Source: Halichondria panicea (lineage: Eukaryota; Porifera; Demospongiae; Suberitida; Halichondriidae). From it: 64,000 nt of DNA. The DNA lies in the NCBI RefSeq assembly GCF_963675165.1, contig NC_087388.1, positions 5,337,047-5,401,046 of the forward strand. The letters are read 5' to 3'. This document shows positions 51,999 to 62,600 of the stretch, piece by piece. Position numbers and translations under genes: made by a program. The notes under the pieces are model-generated. The model searched no databases, was not told the origin of the DNA, and saw nothing but the letters and a program-made list of their open reading frames with translations. How positions within the stretch are numbered: position 1 is the first letter of the stretch; each line of letters opens with the position of its first letter.

Positions 51999-52771
51999 TA
52001 GCCTCGATTCCAGACCGCGAAGAGAAAGGCCGCCTAGCTGGTATACCGTGTATGCGTATGTGCGTACATTACCCCAAAAAGGGGGTAATCCGTGTATTTG
52101 TGGATACTGTCAGTAAAAATAAACAGTATACTATTTTGTATTCTGAAGTTGTAGTCCGTTACATAGAAGAATTGTGCAAAGATGACTGAGTCCTTACGCC
52201 CTTTATGTATCAAGCCAAGTCTCTACTTAACGACACCCTACACTGTAAGGCTACAGATGTTATAGGAAAGGCATGATGTGTTCCTGTGGATCCCCTGATG
52301 AGGCTGTGGTAATATGGACTAGGCAAGTCTTCTGCTACCAAATCTTGCCTTTATGTTTGACAAGAAGTCATTTCTGAAGATAAAGAAGCTGATGATCACT
52401 CCTGAAAGCTTTTAATAAGCTTTAATTAACTCAGGAAGTTATTCACTCAAGATCTACTGATGATTAAAGAGTCCACCACTCTTTCCTAGCTGGCAGCTCT
52501 ACTGTCTGGGAGGCCTTCTTGAACTGCCTCTTTGATAAACAGAGTTAGAAGAAGCAACACTGCTGCAGCATAATTATTCTACTTTAATTAGTGTCTCTGA
52601 ACGCTGCCATTGTGGTCATAAACATTTTACCACTAACCACATGGTCATACGTATTCTAATTTTGTCCGTTTTTTTACAATTTGTATGATGAAATTGCTGT
52701 CAATTATTTCGCGCATGCGCATACAAAGTATACTAGGCCACCTTTCTCTTCGCGGCCTGGAATCGACATCT
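51999..52771. mobile_element. Second copy of the TAGCCTCGAT element
   Basis: Left end TAGCCTCGATTCCAGACCGC, right end GCGGCCTGGAATCGA in inverted form. The interior aligns with 8193-8961. It lies about 180 bases beyond the 3' end of the sushi protein gene. Confidence 0.75.
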
Positions 52772-52952
52772 AGTACATCTGTTGCAGCAAATAAAGTTTC
52801 ATGATAAAGATGCTATAATGACAATTCTAAAAAACAATACATGTCATGTTATACTCTATATACATACATTCATTCCAATCTTGAGTTTCTATGTTCTACT
52901 TTGTGTTCACTAATAGTCCTAATATTAACTAGCTAAATAAAGTTCGTTAATC

Positions 52953-55900
52953 TCAGTTATGTATGTACGGACACTCTGTTGAGGATGGGGTGACAGTAGT
53001 TCCGGCACAGGCCAAACCACCGCAGCATTGTAGGTAAACGTTGTGTGTGTTGGTGATACTCAAGCCTTGACAGGACAGTGGGTCAGTGCAGAGGATGTTG
53101 CAGCTGTGGTCTCCAGTGGGACAGGTCACTCGGGCATTGTTACAAGAGTACAGGCCGTCACAATGTATCGTACAATTGTTGTTGTTTGGACATGTGATTC
53201 TTGAATTCTGGCATGTGCTTCCACCAGTGCAATTTAAGCTGGCTGTATCGATATTGGGAAGTGTAATAGTTGCACTGCTGCAAGAGGACTGGCCAGTACA
53301 ATTTAAGCTGCCTGTGATAGTTGCACTGATGCAAGAGGACAAGCTACTACAATTTATTGCACAGTCATTGTTAATTGGACAGGTGATTCTTGCACTCCGG
53401 CATGAGGAGGATCCAGTGCAATTTAAGCTGGCCCTATCAATGTTAGGAAGTGTGATGGTTGCATAGCTGCAAGAGTACTGGCCACTGCAACTCAAGCACT
53501 CTCTGCCACGACCACAGACAATGGTTGAAGACTGACAAGAGTAGTACCCATGCACTGCACTCTACACTACAGTCCCCACTCTCTGAGGGGCAGGTGATGC
53601 GAGAAGAGGAGCACGAGGAACCGCGGTATTGTGAATTAAGGCCACTACAATAGATACTGCATGTACTGTTTTCTTGGCATGAAATGGTTGTGTAACTGCC
53701 AATATAATCATATCTAGAAGAATAACCCAGCCCATGGAAATTGAAGACACAGTTACCACCACTGGGACATGTGAGTTGAGAGTATTGACAAGCATATTGA
53801 TACGTACAGTTGACAACACATAGTCCATTTGGTGGGCAGGAGACTGTTGAGGATTGAAGAGAACTCAAACCTCTGCCATTTATCGTACAGTTACCACTCG
53901 TGCATTGAATGGTTGAGTGTTGACATGATTGATACCCACATTCTACTAGGCAGTTATCTCCTGAGCATTCTGTAGTCAAGCTAGTACAAGCACTGCTCCC
54001 AGCACAATTGTAGATGCAGTTATCTCCTGAGCATTCTGTAGTCAAACTAGTACAAGAACTGCTCCCAGCACAATTGTAGTGGCAGTTATCTCCTGAGCAT
54101 TCTGTAGTCAAGCTAGTACAAGAACTGCTCCCAACACAGTTCATTGTGCAATTTTCACTGGCACATTACATGTTTGAATTAGAACACGACTCTTGTCTCT
54201 GACAGTTGAAGATGCAGTTGTCTCCAGAGCATTCAAAAGCTGAGCTCAAACAGGTGTAGTCGTTCAGGCAGTTCACAATGCAGTCTCCTTGAGGGCATGT
54301 TGTGTTAGCTTGTAGACAGGAATAAGAGTCGTCACAGTTGAGCGTACAATCTCCTCTCCCACTTGGACAATACACGTCAGTCTGGAAGCAAGCGTACGAT
54401 CTTGAGTCATAGCAACCTACAGTGCAGTTGTCTTGTTCTGGGCACACCAGTTGTTCATATCGGCAAGCTGTATCTTGACAATCTATCATAGCTCTGTTAG
54501 GTACAGCACCTGTATGTATATTTACGTATCATACAATGACTTGTTAATAGTTGATATGTACATCATCGGTTGATTCTAGCTATTATACCTGTTTGTTAGC
54601 TCATTTGATTGCTATACTATGCATAATTACGCTACTAGTAACAGTATACTTTTAGCTCACATGTTGGGTCACTTCCGCTCCATGTTCCTATAGTAGCAGT
54701 CCCTCCGCTAGTGTCCTGACAAGTCCTAGTGACATCACCAACCAGAACATGACCTTGGTTACAGGTGTAGCTGGCAGTAGTACCCACACCAAGCAGAGTA
54801 GAACTAATCACAAGGGTGCCGTTTTCAGGAACCGTCAACTCAGCGCAAAAAATGACTGTACACAGTGTGATTATTTATTACTGTAGCTACATGCTGTCAA
54901 TAAATTATCGCTTGATTCATACGAAGTCTTTCTCACCTTCACATTCCGGCATTGCTCCAGTCCATGTTCCCACTGAGTCACTATCTGGGTCCGCACAATT
55001 CCTGGTGGTGGTTCCCAGGAGGGCGTAGCCTGGGTCACATGAGTAGGTAGCCACTGACCCCACACTGATCGAGGGGGTTGAATCCAGAGCTGACTATCAC
55101 ACTACCATTTCCAGGGGCCATTAGCACAGGACAGTAGACTGCCTCTGTAGACGTTAATGAATGTGTGTATAGCATCCATTTTAGCTACTATTTAATAGCA
55201 AACAGATTAAGGTGTAATTGTACACATATTGCTTTTACATAATGTACAGTTGTATATATATGTTCACCTCTACAAATCGGCGGGTTTACACTCCAAGCTG
55301 CTGAAGCTCCCCCATACAAGCTCTGACATGTTCTGGTGGTGTGTCCCACTAGTACATAGCCGATGTTACAGGAGTAGGTAGCCACTGAGCCCAGTCCAAT
55401 GTTGCTGTTGTCAGCACCAGGAGTGAATGTGATAGCTCCGTTAGTTGGGGGACTTATTGAGGGGCAAGTGAGTATCTCTGTGTGTTATGCAATTTTTGTG
55501 ATTTCGACAATAATTTTGATACGTTGAATTGTTTAAATACCTTCACAAGTTGGTTCAGCTCCACTCCATGTTCCAGTAATCCCCCCACCACTAACACAGG
55601 TCCTGCTAGCTTGTCCCACTAGTCCGTAACCACTGTTGCAGGAGTAGGTTGCTATAGCTCCCACACCAAGGTTCACTCCGTGTGTACCAGTAGAGATACT
55701 GATTACTCCATTACTCGGCTGAGTCAATGGCTGACATATGATGATCACTGCATGTGTGTTTGTGTGTGAGTGGCTTTTTACTCAATAGCATTTTGTTTAG
55801 ACACAACTGAACTCCTATGAGAAAACAATACTTAGACATTCCCTGCTGTTGTTCTTACCTTCACAACTGGGCATGGTTCCATTCCAAGTTCCAATAGTTC

Positions 55901-57265
55901 TGTCACCTCTCTCCTCACAAGCCCTTGTAGTATCACCAGCTAGAATGTAGCCTTGGTTACAGTTGTAGGTAGCTATGGTACCCACTAGTAGAGCTGGGTC
56001 ACTGAGTACCACATTTCCATTATTAAGTGTTGCAAGCTCCGAACATTGTATATCTGCATGTTTGAAAAGATTATTGTGTGTAGAATTTGTATTGTATTGA
56101 AGTATTCAATTGAGGGACTTTTGGTTAGCATTTTTGCGCTGTAAAGTAATTATGTGTATATAGTGTACCTTGGCACAGTGGTGGTGCACCACTCCATGTT
56201 CCCATGGTTACTGTCCCTCCGTTATTGTCCTCGCAAGTCCTGGTCTTCTGTCCCACTAGAGCATAGCCTGGGTCACATGAGTAGGTAGCCACAGAGCCCA
56301 GTCCATAAGTTAGTGAGTTTGGACCAGCCTGTACATTGACACCTCCATTAGTAGGGGGTGATTGCACTTCACAACTTATTGCTCCTGCATGAGGAGGAAA
56401 AAATCAAAATGTTTGCACAATAAATATCTTGCTTACTTTGATCAATATCTGTTGTGTTTAGCTTGTATTTAAGAGTTTCAACATTTGTGCTTGTTTCTGT
56501 GAGATTTGATTCCAAAGTTTGAATGTCTATTTTCACCATTTGAATTGCTCTGTTTGAGTTGTTTGCTTGCAGCTGTAGTGCATTGATTCCCTCTGAACAC
56601 TTGGTGGCCTGTAGCTCGATCTGTTGACTAACATTTCTCTGTGTCTGCTCATTCAGAGAGACAACAGTCTGTTTGCAGTCGAGGTACCTCTGATTGTGCA
56701 TCTGGGTAGTGTTGTCGATTTTAGCATCAATGCTTACAATTAGCTGAACTATTTGCTGCTGAATCTTTTGACTTGAGTTGTGCAGTTCATTCCGTAGCTC
56801 TTGAATAATCTCGTCGTTTCTTAGCTTTGAGCTACTTATCTGCTGCTGAATCGTTTGATTTGAGCTGTTCAGTTGATTTTGTAGCTGTTGAATGATTTGG
56901 TTTGAGCCACTTAGCTGCTGTTGCATTTCTTGTATTGCATTTTCGTGAAGTTCTTTCAATAATGAAATGTTGGAAGTAGTTTGATCCCTCAAATTCTTCA
57001 TCTCTTGTTTGAGCAATTCCACCTTATCACTAGATGCGCTGGTCTCAGTCTTAGACTCAGTTGTTGTTGGTCTGAACACCATAATGGCAATCACTCCAAC
57101 CAGAGCCAGCACTACAAGAGCAGCAAACGTGGCTAGTGCGCATGTTCGACCAGGGACTTTCTTTCCAGAGGTGTACTTGGGCCTTGCATTGCCTCGGGCT
57201 GTGCCTTCAGACACTTCAGCCATAGAGGGTTGGTCTGGAAACTCAAACACTGGGTTCTTTTCCAT
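52953..57265 (-). pseudogene. Type II membrane protein with coiled coil, six sushi domains and Cys-rich repeats; disrupted
   Basis: Exons: 57265-56437, 56384-56169, 55747-55541 and 56053-55859 (in gene order 56053 first), 55477-55268, 55144-54937, 54855-54661, 54509-52953. The ATG at 57265 has a strong context (GCCATGG). Residues 1-42 are cytoplasmic, 43-64 the membrane anchor (ALATFAALVVLALVGVIAIM), and about 75-270 a Gln/Asn-rich coiled coil. Six sushi/CCP domains follow, one per exon, all phase 1. The last exon encodes some 20 Cys-rich units of about 23-30 residues (for example NCAGSSSCTSLTTECSGD). Three breaks are seen: a fifth G at 55073-55077 shifts the fifth sushi domain, TAA at 54168-54166 interrupts the array, and a one-base shift lies near 53545-53560. 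Splice borders remain intact. If the breaks are assembly errors, the gene would be functional and probably a surface adhesion or recognition protein. I do not recognise the Cys-repeat family. Confidence 0.65.
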
Positions 57266-57656
57266 GGCTGTGTGTTGAGTGAAGTTAATGACGAATGAGC
57301 TGCTTTTATAGTCGATAGCCTCAACAGGACACATGCACTTCTCATGTTATCATGATATAATGTCATTGGTGGTATCTGTCACCTTGCACTCTTGAGAATT
57401 GTTTGTTATTTCTTTTAATATTTTTGCTGTTGTTGTGTTACTTGGGGAAATTGTTGGGCCTGTTTTGTTGAATAATAATAACAGCACTCGTTGATTTTTT
57501 GCATTCAACACTCGTTGCTTTTAATTCCATCGGTCCATCATGAATTGTCCCGTAAATATCTGCTTTTTTATATATAACTATGTGCAATTTATATCTATTG
57601 CAGCTGTCTAATCAACCATTGCCCTCTCTAACGAATTGTTGTCTCTCCTCCTACAG
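57266..57656. other. Gap between sushi gene 5' end and ITPR fragment
   Basis: About 390 bases containing the presumed promoter of the minus-strand membrane protein gene. No clear TATA box or other site could be assigned. Confidence 0.4.
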
Positions 57657-58745
57657 ATATTTGGTGTCTTGCGTACGTATCCCGATAAATCGTCCGAGTG
57701 GGGGGATGCCCCTGTTCCATATCAGCGACCTTATGGACAAGAGATACTGGTCCATTCGCTACATCTTCCAACTCTGTTACCGAGTCATCCAACACTCACA
57801 GAAAGGTTATCGGAAAAATCAGGTGAACACAACCTTCCCCACACACATAACAATACCTTACCCCCGCCCACACACACCCACCCACACACACACCCACACA
57901 CACACACACACAATAAATAACTTACCCCCCACACATAATTATTATACAGGAGGAGATAGCCAACAAGTTCCTGCCGACAATGCAGAGTCAGATCGAGTAC
58001 AGTGTGTTGGCCGAGGACACATGTACAATAGCTGCATGCTCCGGTCAAAAACAATAGTAAACTGCTCCAAGAGTCAGCGTTGACCAATGTGGCTGGATGA
58101 AAAACCTCGACTAATTTCTAGTCTCAACTGGAGTTGTCTGCCAAGATGTGTCATGGCCGACAATACCTCGCCATTAACAGGGTCAAGGAACAGCTGTCAA
58201 TAGATGTAGTACTGAGATAGTACTGAGGTAATCGCATTGTGAAAGCGTTTTGATTAGCTCCCCTGTATGCATTTTGCTTAATTATTTTTGCGAGTGTGCT
58301 TTTGATTACATCTTGAACTGTATATTACTGTGCACATATTCATATTATCACTGTGTTAAAGTATTTTTCTCTAGGTAGGCTAGCTATATCAGTTAACTGT
58401 ATTCAAAAACTGCACAATCGTACATTGTGTCAAAATCAAGGGTTGTAGCCGTGAGAGATATGCACATGTGTCAGCCTGATATCACCCCTTAAATAGGTAT
58501 GTATCTCAATCAAACACTGAGCAATTTTCTTTTCTGATCTCTCACCACACACCACCTACTCTCCCCTTCCTCCACACACATAGTCGTCAAGAATGAGTAC
58601 CAAATCTTCCTCTACAAGAAGCAGCTGTTACAGAACTCATACGATGACAAACAAGCCGAATTAGAGGAGTGGAGAATTACACCTCACTATTGGACAATGT
58701 ACTGGCAGCAGAGAGAGAGAAGCTCAAGAAATGGAATTAGTGGAT
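57657..58745 (+). pseudogene. Decayed fragments of an inositol trisphosphate receptor gene
   Basis: Three collinear pieces resemble the middle (RIH-domain) part of IP3 receptors. Piece 1 (57657-57822, joined to 57950) reads FQLCYRVIQHSQKGYRKNQ then EEIANKFLPTMQSQIEYSVL, followed by AEDT. Piece 2 (58128-58207) reads LELSAKMCHGRQYLAINRVK followed by EQLSIDVVLR. Piece 3 (58585-58680), weaker, reads VVKNEYQIFLYKKQLLQ. The animal family has the same blocks in the same order but with hundreds of residues between. Stops and frame changes separate the pieces (for example after 58058). The fragment lies upstream of, and in the same orientation as, the intact gene that starts at 59680. This part belongs well after the N-terminal region in the protein, so it cannot be an upstream part of that gene. 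Confidence 0.7.
57842..57912. repeat. CA-rich simple repeat
   Basis: A run of ACAC and CACCC motifs within an intron of the ITPR fragment. Long apparent frames through it on both strands are composition artefacts. Confidence 0.8.
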
Positions 58746-59679
58746 TCATCTTTATCATTTTGTGCTAGTTCAATGGCATTTTTTTTTTGGTAAAATTTAA
58801 TACTATAGCACATTTATTCATTACTTACTGACATATTGATGCTTGCTACTTTGAAACACATCATTTTGCATTCGTGAAGATTAATGTGATCACTATAATT
58901 ATACTGAATTTGGGCAGACTGAAAAAGTACGATAATTGTAGATAATTATAATAATTATACGTAATTGCTTATAGGTGAGAACTTATGACTTAATGCTGTG
59001 TATAATACACTAATAGAACTGTGAGGAGCTCAGCCTGTGGTATCTCAAGCAGTGTAGTAGGTGCATAGAATTCTAGGTTATGCAATTTGCAGAGCAGCCC
59101 CTCCCCCTTGAAATAATTATTTGTGGGCTAGGTCCACATGGACACGTCTTTGTCCTCGAGACAGGGTAGAGGTGACTGACCCACAAGCTAGCTAGCTTTT
59201 CTAGGATCCTCTAGAAAGCTTAGATCAGAGTCTGTTCAGCACTAGATTGGCTGCCATTCTGTGAAGTACAACCATACACATCTGACCTATGTGCTCCGGT
59301 AGGACCCGAGCTGCTAACCTGTGAGATTTTCATTGTTGTTCTTGGTGTCAATGATCCATGATTATGGGCGTGTGTGCTCACTGTACTATATCTACATGAT
59401 ATCTACATGGTTATGTTCTCCTACATGATTGTATCATAACAATGTACTGCTGGAGGTGCATTGAATCATGAGATGGTTATTTGCATAACAATTGATACAA
59501 TCGATTGATATGTTTGGCTAATCAAGCGCATACCAATTAGTTAGCCAAGTGTAAACAATTAATCCACACGTCAATAACAACATTGCACTCTAAGCATCAT
59601 CTGTAGTCAGTCATTAGAGTCCTGTATCAATAATAAACATAATTCACATAATTATTATAGCTGAGCCGACTATTGGACA
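58746..59679. other. Intergenic region upstream of ITPR
   Basis: No exon or element with clear ends is seen. It should hold the promoter of the first ITPR exon; no core element can be assigned with confidence. Confidence 0.4.
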
Positions 59680-62600
59680 ATGGACCGAGCCAGTGGACAC
59701 AGGGATCGACGGAGACTGGTGCTAGGGGAGACATTTGATGATTTGTCCTCCACACAAGACCAGTGTCTACGCACACATCACATACTCAAGATCGGTGACC
59801 ACGTCTCTCTGTTTGCTGAGGGCCAGATTGAGTCAACCAATGGATTCATCAGCACTCTAGGGTGAGTGTCTCTATATGTGTTGTTTTTATGCTCTAACAT
59901 AAACTCATTGAGTGGGTGCAAGAATTGATTGATTGTTTCTGTGGGAGCTAGCTACATTGGCTCTGTTCAGTAGCTTGTATGTCTACAATTAGCCCTACAC
60001 TGGCTTGTATATCCCTACACTAGCTTGTAATAATCTTGTAGAGAGTATGTTCTGTACATTAATTGGCTTGTACCAATCTTGTATTTACATAGATCTATAA
60101 ATTACTTCAGTACGCCGTTGTTCAGCTTGTACCCCCTATATACATACAGTGACTTGTACAGTGATATAATGGTTATACCAAAGCTTGTACTTCATACACT
60201 GTGGCATCTTCTATATCAGGGTGTCCGGCATACAGGGGGGGGGGGGGGAAGGGGGATATCCTCCCTCTAGCTCCAATCCCCCCCCCCTAAAATGTACATT
60301 CAGGTACTAGTTGTAGTATGACTGAGTGTCCATAGTCGGCTATGAAATAACAGTTGACCTTTTTTTAGCAAAATGTTCTAGTTACTTCTCTTATTTCCCC
60401 CCTCTACTTCAAAATCCTGTATGACAGCCTGTATACAGTGACTTGTACAGTGATATAATGGTTATACCAAAGCTTGTACTTCATACACTGTGGCATCTTT
60501 CTTGAAGGTATGGCTAGATAAACAGAAGCCATGACAACGGTGCTGTGGGTGACATTCGTACAGGAAGTACATTAAGCTCACAATGTGTACTGTGTCAACA
60601 CTGAAGGCCCTAGAATGTTCATGTATGGACTACTATTATGGTATTATTGACATACCATCTATTTATTAGACATAAAGAATGGCTTCTTTTCGATCTTACT
60701 TTCTCAGCTGACTGGCCTATATAAAAGCATGTTTGCCAAGTTATAGAATTCCTAGAAGTGTGTATGAATGGTTTCTCTGCTAAGTGCACTCTTTGTAGTT
60801 TATTCAAATGTGATTACTCATCAATACCTCCATGAGATCTAGTTGCTGTTTTAGACCAAGTTTGTTTGAAGTACATTGCTAGCTAGCTGCGAGCAAGAGC
60901 TTGGAGAATGTCTGAGATGAAAGTGGAAGAGGGGAGTGCTTTGGGCAACACATCTTATCTTCATTTTGGACACACTGTGTCTCTGTATGCTGAGGGCAAT
61001 GTGTCTGGCTTCATTAGCACACTGGGGTAGGTGCCTCCAACTTTAATGAGTAGTCTGATGTTTCTGTGTGAGCAAGAGTATCTCTATACTCTTGGTGTGA
61101 GCTATATACAGCTACAGTGCATCACAGTGTCTGCATGGTACGTGGTGGGACACAGTTGGGTTTTGAGTTGTGAATATTTATATTGGTTAGTGGTCCATTG
61201 TTACTTCAATTAAGACTTGCATCCCATATTTGATAAATGTATTGTTTGTGCTTATTGTACAACACTGCACTTGTGAGACCCTCCTCTCCATTAATTGCAC
61301 TCTTCTCACTATTTTGATTTGATCCCTAAAGAGACTGTACCTCTATAATATAGTTCCTTGCAAGTAGCTTTACTCACATTCAGGCTATTTCCCCGAGTAG
61401 CAAAAGTGTGTTCATATATTGTAAAGTCAAGTCAGTTATAGCTCTGCACTAGTTGTTGCATGCAGCTTGTGTACGTGACTGTCCCTCTTAGCTGCAAGTT
61501 CTTGTCATTCCTTGAAGGCCTGCGTGTCTGGCCCTATCTGTCAGTGGCCATAGTTTAATGTTTTTGTCTAATTACGTTATCCATTGGGTTAAACCTGAAT
61601 GGTTTGTAAACTACAGCTAGTGGAACTAGTGAGTGGAACACTTTGAGACACCTTTCGTTCTAAGTAGCTGCTATATTTTCAGATCTTAGCTCTCTGGTTG
61701 AAGATGAACATAATTATAATCATGAGTTTTGATAACTATGTTGTACTAGAAGTGGAGGAGGCAGATTCTATTAGTAATTACTAATTCATTGAAATATTAT
61801 CTGAGTTCAAACTCTCTTTTGTACGTCTCATGTTCCTATGAAAGCCACTCTTGATAGCACACTAGCATTCACTGACATGTGGGTGCGTTGTTTCGTTTTC
61901 CATTCACTATTAATTATGAAAACCCATTGTTGACAAACTTCCATACAAGCACGTGTACTAAACCCTGTCCGTGTGATAAGCCTGTATTGGAGATATATAA
62001 TAACACAGCTACTCAAAACATGTGGGAATTAATCTTGTAATGAAGAATTGTGTCTCTGGCTTTTTTGTTTAGAGAGAGTACATAATTCATAATTATGTAA
62101 ATGTGTGATATTCCATCTGAAACAAGTTTTTTTTACTACGTATGCAATCTTCAACAACTTTTGACCCGTGTGACATGCTGTTCAACATACTGACAGTGTG
62201 TGTATGGGAGAGGGAGTCTTTACAATAGTACCTGTATTAATGTAATGTCAGTCTTCGTAACACTGACAGCTAGGGATTCAACTCTTGATTGGTTTCATGG
62301 AACTGTTCTTATTATAACTTATCCTCAGGCCATTAATCTTTATTCTCACATCATCACTATGAACCCTGATGAACCATCTCCCCTCTCTCCCCCCAGACTG
62401 GTTGATGACAGGGTGGTAGTGAACCCCTCCGATGGTGACCTCAATAAACCCCCGGCCAAGTTCAGAGGTCAGTTATAAGATTAATTTTTGTCTACTAATT
62501 ATTTTGATAACACTATATAAATGCAAAGAATGTTCAAGTTCTGTATAGTTGTACATGGCTGTATATTGTACATGGCCTCTTCTGTGCACGTATAATACAT

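Noticed and set aside
57266..57334. Upstream in-frame ATG (57334) for the sushi protein
   Set aside because: The ATG at 57265 has a much better context and directly precedes the usual charged cytoplasmic start; the 23 extra residues look like leader. Not excluded.
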